NCBI GenBank assembly: GCA_025923935.1
Contig: JAICFA010000006.1
Coordinates: forward strand, 1-33,199
Source: Candidatus Krumholzibacteriia bacterium
GTDB taxonomy: Bacteria; Krumholzibacteriota; Krumholzibacteriia; WVZY01; JAKEHA01
Direction of reading: 5' to 3'
Length of the DNA stretch: 33,199 nucleotides
Under the pieces are notes generated by a model. The model did not search any database and was not told where the DNA came from. It saw nothing but the letters and a program-made list of their open reading frames with translations. The position numbers were made by a program, and so were the translations under genes. Shown here one piece after another: positions 1-7,772 of the stretch (its first letter is position 1; every line of letters begins with the position of its first letter).

Positions 1-1996
1 CGGTGTTGCTGGTGCGGATCTCGCAGTTACGAATCGACACCATGGTTTGGTACGCGCGCACCGCGCCCGCGTAGCGCGCCATCACCGGAAGGAAGTCCTC
101 TTTGCCGTCGCCGTTTTGGAGCAGGAACCCGTCGATGCCCCCGCCCGCGGAGCCGGGGTAGAAATCGACGATGCCGGCCAGGTCGAGCACGGTCTTTCCG
201 CTCGCGACATTGCGCGCGGTGAACGAGGCGTTCCACGCACCTTGCAGCGTTACCCCCTTTTCGACGCCGAGAGAAAAGTCGTTGAACGTCATGGTGGGTA
301 CCAACACCGTGTCGCCGTCGCTGGCGGCGGCCATGACTTGCGCGAGTCCCGTCCCCGCGGTGGCCGGCGTGAGGTAGGGGAATTGATTCGAGCCCGAGGG
401 CGAGAAGTAGTGCTTGCGCGTCGGCAGTACCTCGAATGCGTCGTTGAGCATCGCAGTCTGCCCGTCGCGATTGCGTACCAACACGTCGACCGGTCCCAAC
501 GTCGAGCCGTTGTAAACCGACGCCCACACTGTCAACGTGCTCGCATTCACCAGGGTGGCCGAGTGCACGAAGATCTCCGGCCCCATCTCCACTTCGACGC
601 CCGCGACGAAATTGCTGCCGGTGAGCGTGATCGTCACCTCGGTGCCCTCGAGGCCGTCGTCGGGCGAGACCAGCGACAGCGTGGGGGTGGGGAGCGGGGC
701 GGGCGGATTGGGTGCGCACGGGCTGGCCGCGTCCCAGCCGATCATGGTCTTGGTGTACTGGCACAGCGAGTTTTCGTTGGAGCGCATCATGCAGGGCCGC
801 GACATCGGATTGCAATCCTCGCAGTTGGCGTTGGCGCCGCCGTACGCGCTGCACGAGCTCGCGCACGACGAGCAACCGCCGGTGTATTCGTCGCACGCGC
901 CGAAGATGTGTCCGGTCTCGTGCGAGATGACGACGTCGTGCGTCCAGCCCGGTGTGCGGAACAAGCTCCAGAAGTAGGGCCCGTAGATCCATGCGAAGGC
1001 GTAGCCGCCGTTGGCGAAGGCGGACGGTGCACCGATCGGGTTGTAGGCGATGAACGCCGAGTACGCACTATTGGCTTGGTAGGTCGCTTCCTGCCAGTTG
1101 TTGAATGCATCTACCTTGCTGAAATGGTTGCCCGACGGGTAGCCCATCTTCGTCATCACATTGGCCGCCCACGTGGAGACGAAGCCGTTGTCGTGGATGG
1201 AGGGCTCGACCCACTGTTGGCAACGCGGATCGAAGGCGGAGACGTGGTTGATGAGAAACGTGACCCAGCAGTCGAGGTGGTTGTCCGCGCGGCCGCTCCA
1301 CCACAACAGTCCGACGATGGCGGAGTTCATGTACTCCTGCATGTCTTGCACGGTCCACGTCCAGGAATTCGGATCGGCGCCGCTGCCGTCGCTCTCTACC
1401 AGAAAGAAGGTCACCGCGACCGTCCCCGTCATCTTGTCCGCGTAGGTCACCGGTACGGTGCCGTCGGGCGCGGACCCGGGGAGCAAGCCGCGCTCGGCCA
1501 AGGTGGCGTCGTCGAGGCCCACGCCGCGCAAATTCTCCAGCACATCGGATGCGTTCGACGCTTCGCGCGGCAAGGCGTCGCCGGCGTCGCGTCGCGGGGT
1601 GCCTGCGCCGTCGAGGATGCGATTCGCATTCTCGCGACGCTGAAATTCGCCGCTCACGATATCGTTGTACGTCGCGATTGCCGACACCGACGCCTCGTCG
1701 CTCATCTCGAAGCGGTCGGGAGCCACTTCGCTCCAGCGAATGTCGCGGATGCCTTCCTGGCCCACCAGCTGCGAGGCGGTGGCCGGATCGATCCATCCCA
1801 TCATGATCGACGGCGGCACCATCGCCCCGATGCGTCCGCCATTCTCCTGCACCAGTGCCCGCGCGCGATGCAGTGCCGCGATGTCCGGGGCATCGACGAC
1901 GATGAGGGTCAGCCCTTCAAACGGGGATGCGGCGAGAACGATCACCGGAGCAAGCAGGGCGAGGCAGACGACGAGAAAGAGCGAGCGCTTGAGCAT
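1..1996 (-). CDS. Secreted zinc metalloprotease with IPT/TIG and beta-helix domains (3' end outside window)
   Basis: The start is ATG at 1996, preceded by GGAG at a 6-nt spacing; the C-terminus runs off the window start. Residues 1-23 form a signal peptide (MLKRS then a hydrophobic stretch ending LAA). A zincin motif HETGHIFGACDEY lies at about 359-371 (HExxHxxGxxD, so Asp is the likely third zinc ligand). It is followed by about ten Cys in 50 residues and a Met-turn candidate (PCMMRS, ~401-406), as in metzincins; the HExxH...DEY form also recalls peptidase M64. An IPT/TIG-like Ig fold follows at ~440-520. From ~535 there is a DUF1565/pectate-lyase-like right-handed beta-helix (GDTVLVP, GVTLQGAW). 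Inferred role: extracellular proteolysis or adhesion. The next gene upstream is another exported protease. The fold calls come from motifs; family assignment is less sure than the protease call. Confidence 0.85.
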   Translation of the reverse strand, partial: MLKRSLFLVVCLALLAPVIVLAASPFEGLTLIVVDAPDIAALHRARALVQENGGRIGAMVPPSIMMGWIDPATASQLVGQEGIRDIRWSEVAPDRFEMSDEASVSAIATYNDIVSGEFQRRENANRILDGAGTPRRDAGDALPREASNASDVLENLRGVGLDDATLAERGLLPGSAPDGTVPVTYADKMTGTVAVTFFLVESDGSGADPNSWTWTVQDMQEYMNSAIVGLLWWSGRADNHLDCWVTFLINHVSAFDPRCQQWVEPSIHDNGFVSTWAANVMTKMGYPSGNHFSKVDAFNNWQEATYQANSAYSAFIAYNPIGAPSAFANGGYAFAWIYGPYFWSLFRTPGWTHDVVISHETGHIFGACDEYTGGCSSCASSCSAYGGANANCEDCNPMSRPCMMRSNENSLCQYTKTMIGWDAASPCAPNPPAPLPTPTLSLVSPDDGLEGTEVTITLTGSNFVAGVEVEMGPEIFVHSATLVNASTLTVWASVYNGSTLGPVDVLVRNRDGQTAMLNDAFEVLPTRKHYFSPSGSNQFPYLTPATAGTGLAQVMAAASDGDTVLVPTMTFNDFSLGVEKGVTLQGAWNASFTARNVASGKTVLDLAGIVDFYPGSAGGGIDGFLLQNGDGKEDFLPVMARYAGAVRAYQTMVSIRNCEIRTSNT

Positions 1997-2016
1997 GAAT
2001 ATCTCCATTGGATGCA

Positions 2017-2110
2017 AGACGCCTTGGACGTGCCGCCGCTCCCTAAACGCTGCGCGATGGGATTTATGGTCGCGCACTTTAACGTCCGCTGTGGCACGTC
2101 CAAGGCGTCT
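2017..2110. repeat. Dispersed palindrome-flanked element, copy A
   Basis: Perfect 18-bp inverted arms (2017-2034 and 2093-2110; inner part GGACGTGCC / GGCACGTCC) flank a 58-bp core (2035-2092). The core matches copy B (10533-10590) at 53 of 58 positions. A smaller stem inside the core pairs GCGCGA (2052-2057) with TCGCGC (2070-2075). The element lies between the candidate -10 box at 2124-2132 and the metalloprotease start codon, so it is probably transcribed as that gene's 5' leader. It resembles a REPIN/MITE-type miniature element, but no transposase is nearby. Confidence 0.85.
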
Positions 2111-2123
2111 CAAGGCAGGACAA

Positions 2124-2132
2124 ATTCTAGCA
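2124..2132 (-). promoter_or_regulatory. Extended -10 box for the metalloprotease gene
   Basis: On the minus strand this reads TGCTAGAAT, a TGn-extended -10. The same 9-mer precedes the subtilase gene. The -35 region is weak (TGGTGA at a 17-nt spacing). The predicted start of transcription is near 2117, giving a leader of about 120 nt that contains repeat copy A. Confidence 0.5.
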
Positions 2133-2154
2133 CGTCGCTCGTTCCCTCACCAGG

Positions 2155-2182
2155 GCGAGCCTGCGCGTGCGCGCAGGCTCGC
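2155..2182 (-). terminator. Strong hairpin after the subtilase gene
   Basis: A perfect 12-bp stem (GCGAGCCTGCGC / GCGCAGGCTCGC) with a 4-nt loop begins about 20 nt past the subtilase stop codon. There is no U-run on its 3' side on the minus strand, so it may be a 3'-end stabilising hairpin or an atypical terminator. It separates the subtilase transcript from the metalloprotease promoter. Confidence 0.5.
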
Positions 2183-2203
2183 TCGGTGAAAGGCGATTTC
2201 GAC

Positions 2204-5200
2204 CTAATGCATGATCGTGATTTTTCTCGTCAGCGTCTTTCGCTCAGCCTGCAGCTTCACGAAATAGATGCCCGAGGGAAGGCGGCGTGTGTCGAAGTTC
2301 ACGCGGCTCAGGCCCGCGGGGCGCGACGTATCCTCGAGCAGTGTCGCCACGCGGCGTCCCGCGACGTCGTACATGTTGATATTCACTCTCGACTCCTTAT
2401 CCAGCGTGTAGTCGATCGTGGCCGTACCCGTGGTGGGATTCGGATAGGGCGCGTGCAACACGAACGCCGGTGTGGGGCGCGTCGGTACGTCGGTGGCGGC
2501 TTCGCCCAAGCACGAGTTGAGTCGCATCTCGACGAACTCGTTCAAGGCGTCCGGGACCCCGCCGAACTCGCCCACCACGACCTTCATGATTCCATAGGCC
2601 GTCCACGGCTGCGGAATGACCGGGTCCACCCAGAATTCGAAGGTGGTGCTGGTGGCCGACCAATCGATCTCGATGTCGTAGTTGTTTCCGCCGTTCAGGA
2701 AGGCCGATACCGGCACGTCGTGCCACCGCATACCGGGACCGTTGGACGTCAGACTTCCGCTCGCGATCAAACCGCCGCGCGCGGTACCGACGGCGTCATA
2801 CACGTTAACGATGATGGACTGTCCCAGCGGAATGTTGGCCATCCAACCCACGGACGTGAGGTGCTGGTCCTTGATGGCCGTGATGTAGTGGCCGAAGATG
2901 AACGAACCCGTATTCGATCCCGTCGATCTGCCCAAGAACGGGCGCGTAATCTCGTACGGATTGGCGGCGACACCCTCGTCGTACGTGACGCGGAAGTGGG
3001 GTAACGCGAAATTGCCCGCGTTGCCGCCCTGCTCGCCGTTTACGACTTGAATCGGACCTCTAATGAACGGTTCGACGATGGTGTTTTCGTCCCACCATTT
3101 CCACAGCGCCGTATCACCCAGGCGCACTTCGAGGTCGTATTCCTCACCTTCTTCGAGCAGGTAGTGGATGGGCACGTCGTGCCACTGCAACCCGGCGGCC
3201 GGAACCGTGATGTAACCGGTGGCGAGAAGCGCGCCGCGAGCGGTGCCGACCGCGGCGTAGAGATTCGCCGTGAGGCGCTGGCCGGCGGTGTGGTCCACTT
3301 CCATGCCGAACGAGCTCAGGGCCACGGTCTGGTTGGCGCGGAAATACATCCCGCGTCCCTGGTTGCTATCGAGCGGACCGCCCGCGTTAAGCGGTGGCGC
3401 AGGCGTCGGGTTCATGGCGGTCGTGAAGCTCGGCGAAACCGCGGAGCCGATGAAGCTCAGCCGCACGAATGCCACGTCGCCGGCGTTGCCCGCGTACTCA
3501 CCGTTGAGAATGCGGAAGGTACCGCCCAAATCAAACGGCGCGGGCAATACCCCGGATTCTTGGAATCCGGGAAGCTGGCGAACCTCTCCCCACACCACAC
3601 TCACGTCGTACTCGGTGCAATCCTGGAACGTAAAGTTGATGGGAACATATTGGTAGACTTCGCCCGGGTGGTACACCGTCGCCGACGCGGTCGCGAGTAG
3701 TGCACCCCGAACCTGGTTGGCCGACGCGTAGATGTTCACCGTGAGCGATTGTCTCTGGAGCAGATCGGCCTTGATGCCGATGGCGGTGACGTTGAACGTC
3801 TTCAGCGCCTGCAAGAAATAGCCGGAGGAGGTGTTGTCGCGCGTCCACGCTCTCACCGGCCCGGTCGGATGCGAGTCGACACTCAGCACGCCGCCGGCGG
3901 TCGGCTGCGGGGGCTGGATCGCCTCGATATCATGCCATGCGATCGAGTAGTTCTGACTCCCGTTTACCAGGGAAGGTCCCTTGTGCGAGACCGTCAGCCG
4001 GTAATCTCCAGCCGGCAGGCTGGTGTAGCTGATTTTCTCGACATTGTCGCGCGCGTTGTCGGCTTGAGTCGCCGCATTGCCGGGGGCGGCTGGGTTCAGC
4101 GCCCACGGATTATAGGTGGCCCCGCCGTTGACGGCCACCAAGCGAATGTCGAGGTCGTTGCGGAGCCTGCTGGCCGGCGGGTCGACCGTGTTGGTTGACA
4201 CCGTACCCGCCGGGTCGGTCCACGCGATGGTCAGCTTGGGGGCGCGCAACGGCGAATCCACGTTGAAGTAGAACGTGTTCGTCGTGTTCTGCGGGAGATT
4301 GGTTTCGCCTGCCCCCATCGGCCCGAGCGCCGGAAAGTTCTCGGTGAAAGCGGTAGTAACGTTGTGCGCGATGGTGTCCATCGCACGCTCGGTGTTCATC
4401 AGGCCCCAACCGTTGGAGTAGTCGGGGCCGTTAGCAGCGCCTGCTTCGTCGGCGGTGTTGATGACGATCGCTTTGATGGTGGCCGAACGCGGCGCGGGCG
4501 CTTCGTCGGCGATCGAGGCCCAACCGCCCCAGTACATCCACGCCTGTGTCAGCAGGTTGATGGATCCGGAGACGTTGGGCGTGGCCATCGACGTCCCGTC
4601 GAAGGTGGTGTACGCGACGTTGCTCGCGTTCGAGGTCGAATACAAGCCTATACCGTTGGCGACGACATCGGGCTTGATGCGACCGTCGTCGGTCGGCCCC
4701 CAGCCGCTGAACGTCGACATGACGACACTCGCGGGATTCAGGTACCCGCCGGGAATGTCGTTCACCGCGCCCACGGTGAGGATGTTCTTGCCGGTGGACT
4801 GCGGATCCACCGTGTCCCAGCCCCCGGCTTGCCCGTCGGCCGGGTGGATGTCGTTGGAGAAAAGCCAATTGGCTGCAGCACTGCTCCAATGCCAGTGACC
4901 CGAGCCCGGCGCGGGACCGTTGTTGTTGCGGTCGTTGCCGGCCGACTTGACGATCAGATATTGCGGCGCATTGAACGCGACATTGTCCCAGTCGACCGCA
5001 CCCTGGTTGTACTGTCCAAACCGGTAATCCTCGGTCGTGCTGACATTGATATCGCCGAACCACATCCAGCCATTCCCCGCGTCGAAGAACCAACCGCAGA
5101 TGAGTCCATAGGAGTGATTGGAGGTGTACATGCCGGCGGCCGCTGCGGCGGCCATTTCGATGGCGTCGTTGGTCCAGTCGTACGAGCGCATTCCGCCCGC

Positions 5201-5800
5201 GGCGAACGACATCCCCTTGGCGAGGGGATCGACGCCGGTGGCGATCATGGTCCCGGCCACGTGCGTCGAATGGATGTGCGACCCAGCGCCGTCGCCGAGA
5301 ATGATGCGACCCGCCAACTCTTGGTGGGTGCTCAACGCCGACCCGGCGTCCCAAACGCCCAACTCACCCGAGCTGGTGAGCGAGCCATTCACGTTGTAGA
5401 GAGAGCCTCCGCCCGGGTGGACCCGGTTGGTGGCAATGGTGGCCGCCGCGTTGACGTTGTGAATCGAGTAATAAACGGGAATACCGTTTTCATCGACGTA
5501 CTGCAGCGCAATGTCGGGATTGGCGCGCAACCCTTCCGCGACCGCGCTTGTGCCCTCCGCGAGCGCGCGATACGCCGAAGACTGCGCCTGCATCAAGCGC
5601 CGGCGAGCGAGCTCGCGCTGCATGACTTCGAGCGCGGGAACGTCGGCTTCGAGTTTGGGTTTGTCGTTACTTGCGGATCCGCCGCCGTAGCCCATTTGAG
5701 CGGCGGCGAGTGGTGGGAGCATCAAGAGAATTACAGTGAAGGAGGCGAAGAGACACCAAGCTGCAGCGCGCGGACGCGCGTGCATGCGCCGACTGATCAT
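2204..5800 (-). CDS. Secreted subtilisin-like (S8) serine protease with C-terminal sorting domain
   Basis: I chose ATG at 5800 (1198 aa) because GGAG lies just upstream; a TTG at 5842 would add 14 residues that spoil the signal peptide. Residues 1-34 form a signal peptide ending LAAAQ. The triad is Asp151 (VWDAGS), His177 (HSTHVAGT, with Ser for the usual Gly) and Ser404 (DGTSMATP), with oxyanion Asn289 (SAGND). A P-domain-like beta-sandwich follows (~480-650: NDLDIR, DNVEKI, YRLTVSHKG). Then come three tandem ~115-residue repeats, each with (A/V)RG(A/G)L(L/I)A, ...VP..., YD(V/L/I) and a late (R/V)..(N/V)GE. Residues ~1113-1198 are a FlgD/type-A sorting-like domain (PYPNPTTG, YDVAGRRVATL, LPSGIYFVKL, TRKI), as on cargo of the type IX secretion system. 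Inferred to be cell-surface or secreted. Its -10 box overlaps the stop codon of the preceding radical SAM gene. Confidence 0.92.
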   Translation of the reverse strand: MISRRMHARPRAAAWCLFASFTVILLMLPPLAAAQMGYGGGSASNDKPKLEADVPALEVMQRELARRRLMQAQSSAYRALAEGTSAVAEGLRANPDIALQYVDENGIPVYYSIHNVNAAATIATNRVHPGGGSLYNVNGSLTSSGELGVWDAGSALSTHQELAGRIILGDGAGSHIHSTHVAGTMIATGVDPLAKGMSFAAGGMRSYDWTNDAIEMAAAAAAGMYTSNHSYGLICGWFFDAGNGWMWFGDINVSTTEDYRFGQYNQGAVDWDNVAFNAPQYLIVKSAGNDRNNNGPAPGSGHWHWSSAAANWLFSNDIHPADGQAGGWDTVDPQSTGKNILTVGAVNDIPGGYLNPASVVMSTFSGWGPTDDGRIKPDVVANGIGLYSTSNASNVAYTTFDGTSMATPNVSGSINLLTQAWMYWGGWASIADEAPAPRSATIKAIVINTADEAGAANGPDYSNGWGLMNTERAMDTIAHNVTTAFTENFPALGPMGAGETNLPQNTTNTFYFNVDSPLRAPKLTIAWTDPAGTVSTNTVDPPASRLRNDLDIRLVAVNGGATYNPWALNPAAPGNAATQADNARDNVEKISYTSLPAGDYRLTVSHKGPSLVNGSQNYSIAWHDIEAIQPPQPTAGGVLSVDSHPTGPVRAWTRDNTSSGYFLQALKTFNVTAIGIKADLLQRQSLTVNIYASANQVRGALLATASATVYHPGEVYQYVPINFTFQDCTEYDVSVVWGEVRQLPGFQESGVLPAPFDLGGTFRILNGEYAGNAGDVAFVRLSFIGSAVSPSFTTAMNPTPAPPLNAGGPLDSNQGRGMYFRANQTVALSSFGMEVDHTAGQRLTANLYAAVGTARGALLATGYITVPAAGLQWHDVPIHYLLEEGEEYDLEVRLGDTALWKWWDENTIVEPFIRGPIQVVNGEQGGNAGNFALPHFRVTYDEGVAANPYEITRPFLGRSTGSNTGSFIFGHYITAIKDQHLTSVGWMANIPLGQSIIVNVYDAVGTARGGLIASGSLTSNGPGMRWHDVPVSAFLNGGNNYDIEIDWSATSTTFEFWVDPVIPQPWTAYGIMKVVVGEFGGVPDALNEFVEMRLNSCLGEAATDVPTRPTPAFVLHAPYPNPTTGTATIDYTLDKESRVNINMYDVAGRRVATLLEDTSRPAGLSRVNFDTRRLPSGIYFVKLQAERKTLTRKITIMH

Positions 5801-5888
5801 GACTCTCCAAGCTCGAAGGAGCTGGTTTGGGTTTGGATACAACCCTCGAGACTTTGAGGGGGGCGGCTATCGCTTCACGGAAGGCGGC

Positions 5889-5919
5889 ATTCTAGCACAG
5901 CGACCGCTTCGCCCGCCAA
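5889..5919 (-). promoter_or_regulatory. Candidate subtilase promoter
   Basis: The minus strand carries TTGGCG (5914-5919), a 19-bp spacer and the extended -10 TGCTAGAAT (5889-5897). The TAG inside the -10 is also the stop codon of the radical SAM gene, so the promoter is embedded in the end of that gene. The leader to ATG 5800 would be about 80 nt. Confidence 0.5.
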
Positions 5920-7196
5920 GAAGAGTATGTTTCCTTGGACGGGTTGAAGTAACCGTATTGCAGGTGGGGAAAGCGCGCTTTGAGGCGCTGCATGAACTCA
6001 CCGATTCCGAACCCCTCGCGCACCGTGCCCGCGGGCAGCCGGTCGCGATACAGCTCGGGGTCAATGTTCAGGTTGCGCATCTGTATCAGGTCCAGGTCGG
6101 CGTCCTCTATAAAGGAGGAGATGGCCTCGAGCTCGGGCTCGGTGTCGGTCACCCCCGGGAAGACCAGGTAGTTGATGGAGCGGTAGCGGTCGTGGCGGCG
6201 CACCACGCGCAGGGTTTCGCGCACGTCGTCGAAGGTGTATTTCTTGGGCCGGTAGTACGCCGTATAAACGTCGTCGCGCGCGCTGTTCATCGACACGCGT
6301 ATGGAGTCGAGACCCGCCCGGCACATGGCATCGACCACCGCGGGCAGGCTGCCGTTGGTATTGGCGTTGATGCTGCCGTGCGACGTGCGTGCACGAATGT
6401 GGCGAATGGCCTCGGGCAGCAGATCGCGGCCGAGCAGCGGCTCGCCCTCGCAGCCCTGGCCGAAGCTCACCACCGCTCCCGGTACTTTCTCGATGTGCGA
6501 CACTGCCATGTCGGCGATTTCTTCGGGGCGCGGCGCGCGTCGAATGCGATCGTGGCTCGCGCGAAACTCGCCGTCGGGCTGGAGCGAGATACAACCGATG
6601 CACTTCGAGTTGCACGCCACACTGGTCGGGATGGGTGCTTCGTGGCGGCCGATGAAGAAGTTTTGCGCCGCGCGGCAACCGTACTGCAAGGCACAGCGCT
6701 CGAGCTGCTGCACGACTAAATTGTCGGGCGATTGCGCGAGACGGCGTGCAACTTGTTGGGGCAAGCGCTCGGCATCGAAGCGCCACGGATCCTGGCGCGT
6801 GTCTGCATCGACGCGCACGCCCGTCGTCCAAAATTTGCCATCGGCGAACCCGACCGCGGCGTACGCAAACAACGGCAAGGGAGGAGCCGACGCGAGCGTG
6901 CGGTAGGCGGGGTGCAGGAACATGGTCCAGGCGGGCGCGAGAAAAGCCGCCACCGCGACCGCCTCGTCGCCCTCCCATTCCACGGCGTTGCCGGCGTCGT
7001 CGAGACCGATGGGACGCCTTCCCGGCAAGAGAAACAGGTCGCTGCCGCGGGGGAGCGGAATCAACTCGTCGGCCCGTACGCGGCGCGGCACACCGCCGCC
7101 CGTTCCCGCCAGCAAGAGCTCGGGGTGGTCGAGGATCGAGCCGTCGGCGCGCGCGTACACCATGCGCACCGGTTCTCTCGGTTGGGCCAGTACCAT
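5892..7196 (-). CDS. Radical SAM domain protein of unknown function
   Basis: 434 aa. The radical SAM cluster motif is CNSKCIGC (Cys195, Cys199, Cys202), placed late, after a ~190-residue N-terminal domain rich in beta-type segments. Further landmarks are a Gly-rich strand (SFGQGCEGEPLL, ~247-258), a NANTNGSL strand and SIRVSMNSARDDVYTAYYRP, which fit the TIM-barrel SAM-binding elements. Two more Cys (168, 174) just before the motif could bind a second metal centre, but that is speculative. The substrate is not recognisable. No Shine-Dalgarno sequence is seen; a -10-like TGATAGAGT ends 6 nt before ATG, suggesting a leaderless mRNA. Divergent from the DinB gene across 47 bp; convergence of function is not implied. 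Confidence 0.85.
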   Translation of the reverse strand: MVLAQPREPVRMVYARADGSILDHPELLLAGTGGGVPRRVRADELIPLPRGSDLFLLPGRRPIGLDDAGNAVEWEGDEAVAVAAFLAPAWTMFLHPAYRTLASAPPLPLFAYAAVGFADGKFWTTGVRVDADTRQDPWRFDAERLPQQVARRLAQSPDNLVVQQLERCALQYGCRAAQNFFIGRHEAPIPTSVACNSKCIGCISLQPDGEFRASHDRIRRAPRPEEIADMAVSHIEKVPGAVVSFGQGCEGEPLLGRDLLPEAIRHIRARTSHGSINANTNGSLPAVVDAMCRAGLDSIRVSMNSARDDVYTAYYRPKKYTFDDVRETLRVVRRHDRYRSINYLVFPGVTDTEPELEAISSFIEDADLDLIQMRNLNIDPELYRDRLPAGTVREGFGIGEFMQRLKARFPHLQYGYFNPSKETYSSWRAKRSLC

Positions 7197-7202
7197 CGCC
7201 CG

Positions 7203-7211
7203 ACTCTATCA
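7203..7211 (-). promoter_or_regulatory. Extended -10 of the radical SAM gene (leaderless)
   Basis: The minus strand reads TGATAGAGT, ending 6 nt before the ATG at 7196. No Shine-Dalgarno sequence is present. Its expected -35 region overlaps the -10 of the divergent DinB gene. Confidence 0.45.
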
Positions 7212-7226
7212 CACGCCGCGCGGGCG

Positions 7227-7235
7227 TGGTATGCT
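7227..7235 (+). promoter_or_regulatory. Extended -10 of the DinB gene (leaderless)
   Basis: TGGTATGCT ends 8 nt before the ATG at 7244, which would put transcription start within a few bases of the start codon. No Shine-Dalgarno sequence is seen. Confidence 0.45.
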
Positions 7236-7243
7236 GCGACGCC

Positions 7244-7765
7244 ATGGACGACCTTCGTTATCCTATCGGTGTCTTCGATTTCAAGCAGGCGATCACCGCG
7301 GAGAAAATTCGTGCCGCGATCGACGAGATTGCCGCGTGTCCTGCCGCGCTGCGCACCGCCGTGCGCGGCTTGGACGACGCCAAGCTCAATACGCCCTATC
7401 GCGACGGTGGCTGGACGGTGCGCCAGGTGGTGCACCACGTGCCCGATAGCCACATGAACGCGTTCACCCGCGTAAAGCTGGGACTCACCGAGGATCACCC
7501 GACCATCAAGCCGTACGAGCAACAGCTATGGGCCGAGCTGCCGGATGCGAAAGGCCCCATCGGCGTGTCGCTCACGTTGCTCGACGCCGTGCACGAGCGC
7601 TGGGTGCTTTTGCTGAGCACACTCGACGCGGACGCCTTCGCGCGCGCCATTCATCATCCCGAGAACGGCGACATGTCGCTCGGCTTGGTGACGCTGCACT
7701 ACGCGTGGCACGGCAAGCACCACGTCGCACACATCACCTCGCTGCGCACGCGCATGGGCTGGTAG
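7244..7765 (+). CDS. DinB-superfamily YfiT/BstA-type putative metal-dependent hydrolase or thiol transferase
   Basis: 173 aa four-helix-bundle protein. The family's metal-binding His are in WTVRQVVHHVPDSHMN (His64/65) and YAWHGKHHVAHI (His156, 159, 160, 163). The stretch LTEDHPTIKPYEQQLWAEL is typical of YfiT/BstA proteins, some of which are bacillithiol S-transferases and others of unknown substrate. A much longer open frame runs upstream, but the family N-terminus (DLRYPIGVF) fixes the ATG at 7244. That ATG sits 8 nt after a -10-like box, so the mRNA may be leaderless. The kinase gene starts 7 bp after its stop and may be cotranscribed. Confidence 0.9.
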   Translation: MDDLRYPIGVFDFKQAITAEKIRAAIDEIAACPAALRTAVRGLDDAKLNTPYRDGGWTVRQVVHHVPDSHMNAFTRVKLGLTEDHPTIKPYEQQLWAELPDAKGPIGVSLTLLDAVHERWVLLLSTLDADAFARAIHHPENGDMSLGLVTLHYAWHGKHHVAHITSLRTRMGW

Positions 7766-7772
7766 TCCGCGC

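Noticed and set aside
47-3004. Very long plus-strand open frame of about 985 codons
   Set aside because: It crosses the ends of two well-supported minus-strand protease genes, starts at TTG, and its translation is Arg/His/Gly-biased with no domain. It is an antisense shadow of GC-rich genes.
4364-5857. 497-codon plus-strand open frame opposite the subtilase
   Set aside because: Antisense to an intact catalytic domain with full triad; no recognisable domain and no ribosome site.
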